From: Candidatus Planktophila lacus
GTDB taxonomy: Bacteria; Actinomycetota; Actinomycetes; Nanopelagicales; Nanopelagicaceae
Reading direction: 5' to 3'
NCBI RefSeq assembly: GCF_002288325.1
Contig: NZ_CP016780.1
Location: forward strand, 1,302,001 to 1,366,000
Length of the DNA: 64,000 nucleotides
Shown here in pieces: positions 17,794-25,911 of the stretch. The first letter of the stretch is position 1. Every line of letters begins with the position of its first letter. Made by a program: the position numbers and the translations under genes. Under the pieces are notes generated by a model, which saw nothing but the letters and a program-made list of their open reading frames with translations, had not been told where the DNA came from and searched no databases.

Positions 17794-18510
17794 ATGGAGT
17801 TAACGGGCTATAACGTTGTCGTAACCGGCGGAAGCGGCGGCATCGGTTCAGCTTTAATTACTGGCCTTATCCAATCTGGCGCAAACGTTCATAACCTTGA
17901 TCTGCAAAGCCCAGCCCCTTCAGATGCAAAATTTTATAAGACTGATTTAACTGATGAGAATTCTGTAAAGGCATCTCTCTCTTCTATCAACTCAATTGAT
18001 GCGCTAATTGTTTGCGCAGGCGTGCAGTTGGTTGGCGCAGATTCCAAGATTGCAGATGTTTCACTCGATACCTGGCAGAAAACTATTGATATAAATATGA
18101 CTGGTGCTTTTTTATCGGTTAAGCATGCAATGCCTGGGTTGATTCAATCTGGAAGAGGTTCAGTTATTTTGATCGGTTCTCCAACAGGTATGACGATGGA
18201 AGGCGCGGGCTACACCGCATATGGCGCATCTAAAGCCGGAATGATGGGGCTTTCGCGCATCATCGCCGTTGATTACAAAGAGCAAGGTGTTCGATCCAAC
18301 GTGGTTGTTCCCGGCACCATGTCGACACCTTTGATTCAAAAGATTTGGGATGACCCAGAGAAAGGCCCTGATCTAATTCGCCGAACACCGCTTGGACGAA
18401 TGGGCAAGCCAAGTGATTTGGTTGGTTTAGTTAATTGGTTGGTCTCTGATCAATCTTCATTTGCAACCGGGGCAATGTACGCAGTCGATGGCGGAATGAC
18501 TGCGCGATGA
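17794..18510 (+). CDS. Short-chain dehydrogenase/reductase
   Basis: 238-aa classical SDR. The NAD(P) motif TGGSGGIGSAL is near residue 12, NNAG is replaced by VCAGVQ, the catalytic Ser is in ILIGSPTGM, and YTAYGASKAG provides the YxxxK pair (~Y144/K148). C-terminal FATGAMYAVDGGM is typical of sugar-alcohol or 3-oxoacyl-type SDRs. The acidic residue after the second strand (HNLDLQSP) favours NAD over NADP. It overlaps the lactonase-like gene by 4 bp (18507-18510). It likely oxidises the free sugar or lactol feeding the lactonase, or reduces a keto product; the substrate is unproven. Confidence 0.8.
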   Translation: MELTGYNVVVTGGSGGIGSALITGLIQSGANVHNLDLQSPAPSDAKFYKTDLTDENSVKASLSSINSIDALIVCAGVQLVGADSKIADVSLDTWQKTIDINMTGAFLSVKHAMPGLIQSGRGSVILIGSPTGMTMEGAGYTAYGASKAGMMGLSRIIAVDYKEQGVRSNVVVPGTMSTPLIQKIWDDPEKGPDLIRRTPLGRMGKPSDLVGLVNWLVSDQSSFATGAMYAVDGGMTAR

Positions 18511-20288
18511 GTAAGAATTTCTGGCCAGATACCCAACGGGTTGAGCACGCCGGATTTACAGTTGATATCGCACGCGCTGCTATAAGAAACGTTACTTACC
18601 AAGGAGCGCAAATAATTGATCTGCTCTACACCGCAATTCGTCCTTGGGATTGGTCAACTCTTGATCCCGATGAACACAGTGAAGTTGTTGAGATATCAGG
18701 AGAAAATTGTCTCGTAACAATTACCGATTTATTTGCAGGCTCGATTCAGGGAAAGACAGTCTTAACTCTGCAACCTAATGGGAAATTTCTAATTGATTAT
18801 CAACTAACCGGTTTGGGGAAATTTGAAATCCAACGCTGGGGAGTTTGTTTCTGTCTACACACTGGCGACTGGATGGGTTCAACAGTTAGCGCCAGCGGCA
18901 ATACCTATTCATTGCTTAAAGAGATATCACCACAACGGGTTGTCGATGGCGTAACGCAAGGGCTCTTCCCAGCCAGCAACGATATGCACTTCGTTGCCCC
19001 GGATAAGAGATCTTTAAAAGTCCTATCAACTGGCAAGGTTTTAGAAGCGGAAGATCAACGCAACTGGACCGATAACACCTACAAAATTTATAGCGGTTCG
19101 TTAGCCGAAGCCCGTCCTTTTGTAATTGAAAAAGGTATGAAATGGGAACAACGAGTTGAATTTGAAGTGACTCCGCCGGCAACTTCTATCCCTGATGGAT
19201 CAAAGATCATTGCAAGAGATATTCCTTCACTACCGCGCATTGGCGTGCAATTTAATGGCGAGCCTTTACTGCCGAGCGATGACCTCGAAAAGGCGCTATT
19301 TATTCTCGATATCGACCACATCCGCGTAAATGAAGAGTCGCTAACTGCCCAAAAGATCGCAACGATAAGTAAGAGCGGCCTTGCCCTTGAAGCAGCGCTG
19401 CTCTCATCAAATGATGGGGCTGATCTTGTTAGAGAAGTTGAACATTTAAGCGCCCGAGTTCCGGCAGGTTCACGTTTATTGATTCATCGCCAAGGTCGTC
19501 AAATTGTTCAAGAATCAGATCTGCCAAAGAACAAGACTTTAAATTCTTACATTCCTGGTAGCGATGCTTACCTAGTTGATCTACATCGCGAGAAGTTTGA
19601 ATTTGGTGACGCGGTTTCATATTCAATGGTTCCAACAGTTCATTCATCTGATCCAGAAACCATCTTTAAAACTCTCGACACCCAGAAAGAGTCGATTGAG
19701 TTTGTTCAAAAATTTATAGCGTCACAAGTAAGTGTTTCTCCAATTACCTTTTCTACTCGCGGAAATCCTGAGACCGGACATCTCCGTGAAAACCGAATTA
19801 ACTTTGCCCAGCCCGGGATGGCAGAACAGATCAAAGAGTTATCTGCCGCCGCTTGGACTTTAGGTTCTGTATTTGCACTTGCGAGCGCAGGTGCATATTC
19901 GGGAACATGGCACGAACTATTTGGTGAACACGGCCTTATTTACAATGAAGGTTCGGCAATTAAGTTCTCACCAACTTTCCACGCACTTTCAGCGCTAGGT
20001 GCGCATCACGCACATGAAATTACAATTGCTACTTCGCTAGATGGTTCATGGGTGGCTTTCGAAGACCGTGAATCACGAAAGATGGTTGTGGCTTCACAGC
20101 GACCATGGGTTGTTGAAATTACTCCCAAGGTTTTGGCTGGGTATAAATCGATTCAAAGCCTGCACGCCAATGAATGCGAAAAGGCGAGCCAGATCATGGA
20201 TTGGTGGTCATATGCTGAGATAAATCCACTTCTCGGCGATATTCCGCTATCAATCACCCCTTTTGAGATCCTTCTCCTGCGTGGCTAA
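18507..20288 (+). CDS. apnL: D-apionate lactonase-like protein (ApnL family)
   Basis: 593-aa protein resembling ApnL, which hydrolyses D-apionolactone to D-apionate. Recognisable landmarks are an N-terminal beta-rich region with AIRPWDWSTLDP, the block ISPQRVVDG followed by FPASNDMHF (~140-160), the hallmark EAEDQRNWTDNTYKIY (~180-195), and a second-domain segment ITFSTRGNPETG followed by AAWTLGSVFAL. The C-terminus is a small beta domain ending in ITPFEILLLR. Its ATG overlaps the SDR stop. An ApnO-like gene in the same operon fits the published apionate pathway. I matched this from memory of the family, so an alignment is needed for certainty. No signal peptide, hence cytosolic. Confidence 0.65.
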   Translation: MSKNFWPDTQRVEHAGFTVDIARAAIRNVTYQGAQIIDLLYTAIRPWDWSTLDPDEHSEVVEISGENCLVTITDLFAGSIQGKTVLTLQPNGKFLIDYQLTGLGKFEIQRWGVCFCLHTGDWMGSTVSASGNTYSLLKEISPQRVVDGVTQGLFPASNDMHFVAPDKRSLKVLSTGKVLEAEDQRNWTDNTYKIYSGSLAEARPFVIEKGMKWEQRVEFEVTPPATSIPDGSKIIARDIPSLPRIGVQFNGEPLLPSDDLEKALFILDIDHIRVNEESLTAQKIATISKSGLALEAALLSSNDGADLVREVEHLSARVPAGSRLLIHRQGRQIVQESDLPKNKTLNSYIPGSDAYLVDLHREKFEFGDAVSYSMVPTVHSSDPETIFKTLDTQKESIEFVQKFIASQVSVSPITFSTRGNPETGHLRENRINFAQPGMAEQIKELSAAAWTLGSVFALASAGAYSGTWHELFGEHGLIYNEGSAIKFSPTFHALSALGAHHAHEITIATSLDGSWVAFEDRESRKMVVASQRPWVVEITPKVLAGYKSIQSLHANECEKASQIMDWWSYAEINPLLGDIPLSITPFEILLLRG

Positions 20289-20425
20289 TCCGGCTTTATA
20301 ACGCCCTTTTCTGCCTCTCGTAACGGTTCGGTAACGATCCAATTTTCATCAAAAAACCCTTTTATTGAGCGGGGTGGCTATGTACTATCGGTATCGCTTG
20401 ACCCCACCTATAGGAGGAAATACAT
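20289..20425 (+). promoter_or_regulatory. Leader of the sugar-binding-protein gene with strong RBS
   Basis: 137 bp between the lactonase-like stop and the binding-protein ATG. A perfect AGGAGG (20412-20417) lies 8 nt before the ATG. Candidate -10 TACTAT is at 20383-20388 with only weak -35 matches (TTTATT/TTGAGC, 20361-20370). A GTAACG direct repeat (GTAACG-GTTCG-GTAACG, about 20319-20335) could bind a regulator. This strong initiation signal contrasts with the weak or absent signals of most genes here. Confidence 0.45.
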
Positions 20426-21493
20426 ATGGCAAAGCTTTTCTCACGCCGCACTGCAGCAGTTGTTGCTGTAGCCGCAGCGTCAATGCTTGTGCTTTCTGCA
20501 TGTTCAAATAGCGACAGCGGAAGCGGAGACACTGTAAAGGTCTCACTAATTACAAAAGATCAGTCAAACCCATTCTTCGTTGCGATGATCAAGGGTGCAA
20601 CTGAGAAGGCCGAAGCTCTCGGTGTAGAACTAACTGTTACATCTGGTGTAGATGAGTCAGATTACGCAGGACAGATCACAGCGATTGAAAACGCAATCTC
20701 TGCAAAGCACGCTGGTATCTTGATCGTTCCAGTATCAACAGAAGTTAACGCAGCGATCACAAAGGCACGCGAAGCAGGCCTTTACATCATCGCTCTTGAC
20801 ACAGCACCAGATCCTGCTGACATCGTAGATATCACTTTCGCAACAGATAACCGCGAAGCTGGTCTTCTAATCGGTCAGTGGACAGCTGCAAAGCTTGCTG
20901 GCAAGAAGGCAACAATTGCACTTCTCGACATCTTCGATGACCGCATTGTGTCTGTTGACTACATGCGCGATAACGGATTCCTTGCAGGTATGGGAATTGA
21001 TGTTAAGGATCCAAACAAGATGGGTGACGAAGCCAAGACTGGCAAGTACTCAGGCGGCGACTATGAGATCGTTGGAAACGTAGCAACAGGTGCTAACGAA
21101 GACGGCGGCCGTACAGGTATGGAACAACTTCTTGCTAAGAACAAGAAGATCAACGTTGTTTACACAATCAACGAGCCAACAGCAATCGGTGCATGTGCTG
21201 CAGCAGCTGCTGCTGGTATCAAGCTCGATGTAATGGTTTCTGTTGACGGTGGCGGCGCTGGTATCAACGCTGTTAAGTCAGGTTGCATCAACGCAACTTC
21301 ACAGCAGTACCCATTGTTGATGGCTGACCTTGGCGTCCAAGCTATCTACGACATCGTGAAGAACGGTACAAAGCCAACTACTTCAGAAGGCCTTGACTTC
21401 TTCAACACCGGCGTTAAGTTGATTACTGATGACCCACAAGAGGGTGTCCCATCAGAGACAACTGAATACGGTCTAGCAAACGCTTGGGGTTAA
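20426..21493 (+). CDS. Sugar ABC transporter substrate-binding lipoprotein (RbsB type)
   Basis: 355-aa periplasmic-binding-protein type 1 (Peripla_BP_4) lipoprotein that captures a sugar outside the membrane. The signal peptide MAKLFSRRTAAVVAVAA ends in a lipobox LSAC (residues 23-26, acylated Cys26). The mature part has the family order: LITKDQSNPFF, LIVPVSTEVNAAI, IALDTAPD, a central TGANEDGGRTGME, and VVYTINEPTAIGA. Codon choice is strikingly uniform (ACA Thr, GCA/GCT Ala, AAG Lys), as in very highly expressed genes. It is followed by a hairpin terminator and then permease and ATPase genes. Placed right after the ApnO/ApnL-like operon, it probably imports the pathway substrate; known apiose-binding proteins belong to this family. 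Confidence 0.92.
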   Translation: MAKLFSRRTAAVVAVAAASMLVLSACSNSDSGSGDTVKVSLITKDQSNPFFVAMIKGATEKAEALGVELTVTSGVDESDYAGQITAIENAISAKHAGILIVPVSTEVNAAITKAREAGLYIIALDTAPDPADIVDITFATDNREAGLLIGQWTAAKLAGKKATIALLDIFDDRIVSVDYMRDNGFLAGMGIDVKDPNKMGDEAKTGKYSGGDYEIVGNVATGANEDGGRTGMEQLLAKNKKINVVYTINEPTAIGACAAAAAAGIKLDVMVSVDGGGAGINAVKSGCINATSQQYPLLMADLGVQAIYDIVKNGTKPTTSEGLDFFNTGVKLITDDPQEGVPSETTEYGLANAWG

Positions 21494-21500
21494 TCCCAGT

Positions 21501-21521
21501 TCTTTAGTGAATAACTAAAGA
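21501..21521 (+). repeat. Small hairpin after the binding-protein gene
   Basis: TCTTTAGT - 5 nt - ACTAAAGA, a perfect 8-bp stem just downstream of the stop codon and directly before the larger terminator. It may protect the 3' end of the abundant binding-protein mRNA. Confidence 0.5.
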
Positions 21522-21528
21522 AGAGTGT

Positions 21529-21566
21529 TTAAAGAGGGCGGCTGCTTCGGCAGTCGCCCTCTTTAA
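21529..21566 (+). terminator. Strong hairpin terminator/attenuator between binding protein and permease
   Basis: A 17-bp stem (TTAAAGAGGGCGGCTGC paired with its complement, one G-U pair) closes on a TTCG tetraloop. There is no long U-tract, which is common in Actinobacteria. It separates the abundant binding-protein message from the permease/ATPase part of the operon and should lower expression of the latter. Confidence 0.8.
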
Positions 21567-21659
21567 CACAATCTTGAAAGTGAATATATAAAGAAATAGA
21601 TTTGAATAAGTTTCAGCAAAGTAAGTTAGAGTTCAAATAAAGTTTCGAAAGGACCAAAA

Positions 21660-22700
21660 GTGAGTCAAGAGACGACAAACTACGATGCGGCGTCCGAATT
21701 CCAGGACCGTGCAACGTTTAGTCAGAAAATGCAGGCGGTGCTCCATAAGTATCCGTGGCTTAGCTCCACAATGGTGCTTGTTGTAGCATCAATTACCTTT
21801 AGTTTTTTCAATGAAAACTTCTTAACACCGTCTAACTTCTCACTCATCTTGCAGCAAGTAGCGATCGTTGGCGCTGTTGCAACTGGTCAGACTTTAATTA
21901 TTCTTACCGCGGGCATCGATCTTTCATGTGGTGCGATCGCGATCTTCTCTTCAATGGCGATGGCTAAACTTGTACAAGGAACTCCTGCAGTTGAAGGCGA
22001 TGGCCTTTCAATCTGGATCGCGTTCCCAGCAGGTCTACTCGTAGGTGCATTTGCCGGAGCAATTAATGGCTTCCTAGTTACCAAGGTTAAGTTGCCACCA
22101 TTTATCGTTACCTTGGGAACTTTCAATATCTTCCTTGCATTCACACTCACCTTCACAAAGGGAACTGTTCCTGCAAATGAAATGCCGCCGTTCCTACTAA
22201 CCCTTGGAAACTATGTAAATCTCGGACCTTTCCGAGTTACTACTGGTGTTCTCTTCATGATCGCTATGTATATCGTCTTAGCTTTTGCTCTGCGTTACAC
22301 ATCATGGGGCCGTCACGTATACGCAGTTGGTGATGACATTGATGCAGCTCGCTTGGCTGGTATCTCAGTTAACCGCGTTCTCATGAGCGTGTATGTAGTC
22401 GCTGGAGTCACTTTTGCACTTGCCGCCTGGATTGTTATCGGCCGCGTAACTGTTGCTAGCCCGAATACGGGTGGAGATCTAAACCTCGATGCGATCACTG
22501 CGGTGGTTATCGGCGGTACTTCTCTATTCGGCGGCCGCGGCACAATCTTCGGATCCCTAATCGGAGCGGTAATCGTGGGTGTTTTCCGTAACGGCCTAAC
22601 ACTTGCTGGCGTGGATCTGTACTTCCAGCTGATGGCAATCGGAATCCTGATTATCTTCGCTGTCTCTGTCGACCAATGGATCAGAAAGGCACGCAAATGA
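21660..22700 (+). CDS. Sugar ABC transporter permease (RbsC/FrcC type)
   Basis: 346-aa BPD_transp_2 family inner-membrane permease forming the translocation channel of a ribose/fructose-type importer. About 8-10 hydrophobic helices start near residue 35 (WLSSTMVLVVASITF). The family hallmarks GQTLIILTAGIDLS (~80-93), PPFIVTLGTF and AVVIGGTSLFGGRGT (EAA-like contact loop, ~290-305) are all present. Starts with GTG; GAAAGGA lies 8-9 nt upstream. The stop overlaps the ATPase ATG by 4 bp. Confidence 0.92.
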   Translation: MSQETTNYDAASEFQDRATFSQKMQAVLHKYPWLSSTMVLVVASITFSFFNENFLTPSNFSLILQQVAIVGAVATGQTLIILTAGIDLSCGAIAIFSSMAMAKLVQGTPAVEGDGLSIWIAFPAGLLVGAFAGAINGFLVTKVKLPPFIVTLGTFNIFLAFTLTFTKGTVPANEMPPFLLTLGNYVNLGPFRVTTGVLFMIAMYIVLAFALRYTSWGRHVYAVGDDIDAARLAGISVNRVLMSVYVVAGVTFALAAWIVIGRVTVASPNTGGDLNLDAITAVVIGGTSLFGGRGTIFGSLIGAVIVGVFRNGLTLAGVDLYFQLMAIGILIIFAVSVDQWIRKARK

Positions 22701-23491
22701 GTAAGTCACCAATTCTTCAAGCAGTTGGAGTTACCAAGGCTTATGGTCGCGTTATCGCACTTGATGGCGCCGATCTAGAACTATTTCCTGGTGAAGTTCT
22801 CGCAGTAGTAGGCGATAACGGTGCTGGTAAATCAACTCTGATCAAATGTCTTTCAGGCGCTGAAGTACCTGACCACGGTCAGATAATTCTCGAAGGTCAA
22901 GAAATGTCATTTAAGCGACCACAAGATGGGCGCCATGCCGGAATCGAAACTGTGTATCAGACACTTGCTGTTGCACCAGCTCTCGATATCGCATCCAACC
23001 TCTTCCTTGGCCGCGAAATGCGCAAGGCAGGTCCGTTGGGATCTGTTCTTCGTATGATCGATAGCTCTGGAATGCGCAAGGCAGCGAAAGAACATATCTC
23101 TGCTCTTGGTATCGGAACAATTCAGAATATTTCACAAGCCGTTGAAACTCTTTCAGGTGGTCAGCGTCAGGCTGTTGCAGTTGCTCGCGCCGCTGCATTC
23201 GGTCAGAAGTTGATTATCCTCGATGAACCAACAGCTGCACTCGGAGTTCGTGAATCACGTCAGGTTCTAAAACTTATTGAGTCACTACGTGAACGCGGTA
23301 TGCCAGTTATCTTGATTTCACACAACATGCCACAGGTATTTGAAGTAGCAGATCGCATCCAGGTTCAACGCCTCGGAAAGCGCGCTGCTGTTGTTACTCC
23401 AAAGTCCCACACCATGAACGATGTCGTTGCAATCATGACTGGCGCGATGACAGTAGATAAGAAAGACCAAGCGCTTTCTTCAGTACGTTAA
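22697..23491 (+). CDS. Sugar ABC transporter ATP-binding protein (single domain)
   Basis: 264-aa ATPase energising the importer above. Walker A is GDNGAGKST (~40-48), the Q-loop region contains ETVYQTL, the signature is LSGGQRQAVAVARA, Walker B is LIILDEPTAALG, and the H-loop is ILISHNMPQV. RbsA/XylG proteins carry two such domains (~500 aa). This one has a single domain as in FrcA-type systems, so it must homodimerise. The ATG at 22697 was chosen because it gives an ATGA overlap with the permease stop; an in-frame upstream ATG at 22676 lies inside the permease. Confidence 0.93.
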   Translation: MSKSPILQAVGVTKAYGRVIALDGADLELFPGEVLAVVGDNGAGKSTLIKCLSGAEVPDHGQIILEGQEMSFKRPQDGRHAGIETVYQTLAVAPALDIASNLFLGREMRKAGPLGSVLRMIDSSGMRKAAKEHISALGIGTIQNISQAVETLSGGQRQAVAVARAAAFGQKLIILDEPTAALGVRESRQVLKLIESLRERGMPVILISHNMPQVFEVADRIQVQRLGKRAAVVTPKSHTMNDVVAIMTGAMTVDKKDQALSSVR

Positions 23492-23523
23492 TTGCAAATA
23501 AATAACTAAAAGAGATTAAAACA

Positions 23524-25017
23524 ATGGCCACTCCGGTTCGTATTGAATCGGATGTGGTCATTGTTGGTTCTGGGATAGGTGGCGCCACGACCGCCTTTGG
23601 CTTGGCGCAAAAGGGCGTTAAAACGCTGGTTTTAGAGCGCGGCGAACGAATGCCACGTGAGCCTGAAAACTGGTCGCCATCTGAGATCTTTATGAAGACT
23701 CGCTACAAGCCAAATGAAAAATGGGTTGATGAAAAGGGAAATGAGTTTGTTCCCGGCGTTCATTACTTCGTTGGTGGAAATAGCAAGGTTTACGGTGCAT
23801 CTCTGCCACGCTTTAGCCGTTATGACTTTGGCGTAATCAAACATCAGGAAGGTATTTCGCCCGCCTGGCCATTTACCTACGATGATCTAGAACCTTTCTA
23901 TTACAAAGCCGAAGAGTTGTACCGCGTCCATGGCGATGCGCAGAATATTTATGGCAACAACCGCACGACTCCATTTCCATACCCTGCAATGAAACATGAG
24001 CCATACGTTGAAGAACTAGGCAAACGCTTAACCAAGGCAGGTGTGCACCCGCATTCAAACTCAATGGGTATTGATCTAGGGCCTGGCGGAAAATGTATTC
24101 GCTGCAAAACTTGCGATGGCTTTGTCTGTAAATTAGATGCTAAGAGCGATGCTGAAGTAAATGCGCTCAATCCGGCGATTGCAACTGGTCATGTAACTCT
24201 CATGACTTCTGTCCAAGTTAACCGCATTGTGCTTAACGCTGATGGAAAGTCAGTCAGCCATCTTGAAGCAACAAGGGGCGATGAGGCGCTCGAGATTTAC
24301 GGCAAAAACTTTGTAATCGCAGCGGGCTCTGTTAACACCGCAGCGTTGCTTCTTCGTTCTGGCGTTGCTAACTCATCTGATCAAGTTGGTCGTAACTTTA
24401 TGATGCATAACAACAGCCATATCGCAGCCGTGGATATGCGCCACAAGAACGATGTCACTTTCCAGAAGACCCTTTCCTTCACCGATTGGTATCTAGATGG
24501 TGGCAAGGGTTACCCACTTGGCGCCGTGCAGTTAATTGGCAAGGTGCAAGGCATCATGATGAAATCTTTTGCTAAACGAGTTCCACTGCCGCTACTTAAC
24601 TTGGTCTCTGATCACAGCGTGGAATTTGTGGTGATGTCTGAGGACCTACCGCACCCAGATAACCGCGTAACTATTGATAAAAACGGGGCGATTAAGATCG
24701 TTCGTAAATCAGTTGGGATGAAGACCCACTTTGAACTTCTGCGCCGGGCCAAGAAAGTACTTCGCAAAACGGGTTATCAGGCAATCTTTAGACAACCTTT
24801 TGATATTTCCATGAACTCGCATCAATGTGGAACAACCGTTGCTGGCAACGATCCGCGCACCAGTGTTGTCGATGGTTATTGCCGCAGCCACGATCACCAC
24901 AATCTTTACTTAATTGATGGCGGATTCTTCCCATCATCTGCAGCAATGAACCCAGCGCTGACAATTGCCGCACAGGCGTTGCGAGTTGTTGAGCAATCAG
25001 ATCTAGCTAAAGTTTAA
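23524..25017 (+). CDS. GMC-family FAD-dependent oxidoreductase
   Basis: 497-aa glucose-methanol-choline oxidoreductase family protein that oxidises an alcohol group of a sugar or cyclitol using FAD. FAD motif VVIVGSGIGGATTA (~12-25), VLERGERMP, the FVGGNSKVYGASLPR flavin loop, a cysteine-rich CIRCKTCDGFVCKLDAKSD segment (~196-214), and a C-terminal active-site region with NSHQCGTTVAG and LYLIDGGFFPSSAAMNP. No signal peptide. It follows the ABC ATPase by 32 bp, so it is probably in the transporter operon and may be the first oxidation step for the imported sugar. Its stop overlaps the convergent AroE-like stop by 4 bp. Confidence 0.85.
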   Translation: MATPVRIESDVVIVGSGIGGATTAFGLAQKGVKTLVLERGERMPREPENWSPSEIFMKTRYKPNEKWVDEKGNEFVPGVHYFVGGNSKVYGASLPRFSRYDFGVIKHQEGISPAWPFTYDDLEPFYYKAEELYRVHGDAQNIYGNNRTTPFPYPAMKHEPYVEELGKRLTKAGVHPHSNSMGIDLGPGGKCIRCKTCDGFVCKLDAKSDAEVNALNPAIATGHVTLMTSVQVNRIVLNADGKSVSHLEATRGDEALEIYGKNFVIAAGSVNTAALLLRSGVANSSDQVGRNFMMHNNSHIAAVDMRHKNDVTFQKTLSFTDWYLDGGKGYPLGAVQLIGKVQGIMMKSFAKRVPLPLLNLVSDHSVEFVVMSEDLPHPDNRVTIDKNGAIKIVRKSVGMKTHFELLRRAKKVLRKTGYQAIFRQPFDISMNSHQCGTTVAGNDPRTSVVDGYCRSHDHHNLYLIDGGFFPSSAAMNPALTIAAQALRVVEQSDLAKV

Positions 25018-25877
25018 GCAAGACCCAATACGCGCAGTAGCTCGTCATTTAAATCCTTGGCATCAACATCTACGCCGGTCCAATATTTAATTCCGATAAC
25101 TGCTTGATTTACAACCATTCCTAAGCCTTGCAGAGTTGTTGCTCCGCGCTTACCGGCTTCATCCAAGAAGTAAGTCTGTGGTGGATTAACGATTACATCT
25201 GCAGCCAACATTCCGGGGCGGATCGAATCGAAATCAATATCCTGCTTGCCTTCAGTATTAACCATGCCCATTGAGGTTGAGTTGATTACAACTTCAGCAT
25301 CGGCCGGAATTGAATAACTCTTATTCCATTCCACAAATTCTGCAGTGGCTGAAGTCTTATCGTTGAGCAGCTCCGTTAACTCTTCACCGCGAGCGCGGGA
25401 ACGGTTTACGACATAGAACTTAGTCGCACCAGCGAGTGCGAGTTCAACGGCAATTGCGCGCGCTGCACCGCCTGCGCCAAGCAGAACTATTGTCTTTCCG
25501 GTGGCTGGCGTGATTTCTAGAAATGATTTTAAAAATCCTTTGCCATCTGTGTTTTCACCGATCAACTTGCCGTCACGATTAACCGCACAGTTAACAGCGC
25601 CGATTAAAGCAGCTGACTCCCCCAAACCATCCAAGTGCTTAATGACTTCGACCTTGTGAGGGATAGAGCAGTTAAAGCCCTTCCAATTCATCGCTCTGGC
25701 GCCCTTTACAGCCGCTTCCAATTGGTCTGGGTTAACTTCACAATTTACGTAGCGATAGTGCAGGTTATTGGCCTTGTACGAGGCCTCAACCATGGCAACT
25801 GTTGGGTTGGAGTCCGATCCTTGTGAAAAGCTTCCAGTTAATTCATGTCGGAAAGATCCGCCGATATCCATGGTCAT
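25014..25877 (-). CDS. Shikimate/quinate dehydrogenase family protein (AroE-like)
   Basis: 287-aa AroE-family dehydrogenase. N-terminal substrate domain with FNCSIPHKVEV (catalytic Lys), GAVNCAVN and GENTDGKGFL (catalytic Asp); NADP domain VLLGAGGAARAIA; the cofactor loop VVNRSRARGEEL has the Arg pair expected for NADP. C-terminal GLGMVVNQAVIGI matches the family. It lies alone on the minus strand within a catabolic region, divergent from the IolE-like gene by 34 bp, away from other aro genes. It may be the housekeeping AroE or a quinate/shikimate catabolic paralogue; sequence inspection cannot separate these. Confidence 0.85.
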   Translation of the reverse strand: MTMDIGGSFRHELTGSFSQGSDSNPTVAMVEASYKANNLHYRYVNCEVNPDQLEAAVKGARAMNWKGFNCSIPHKVEVIKHLDGLGESAALIGAVNCAVNRDGKLIGENTDGKGFLKSFLEITPATGKTIVLLGAGGAARAIAVELALAGATKFYVVNRSRARGEELTELLNDKTSATAEFVEWNKSYSIPADAEVVINSTSMGMVNTEGKQDIDFDSIRPGMLAADVIVNPPQTYFLDEAGKRGATTLQGLGMVVNQAVIGIKYWTGVDVDAKDLNDELLRVLGLA

Positions 25878-25911
25878 GTTCAGACCTTACCTTGCAAGTT
25901 ATGATCAGCCA

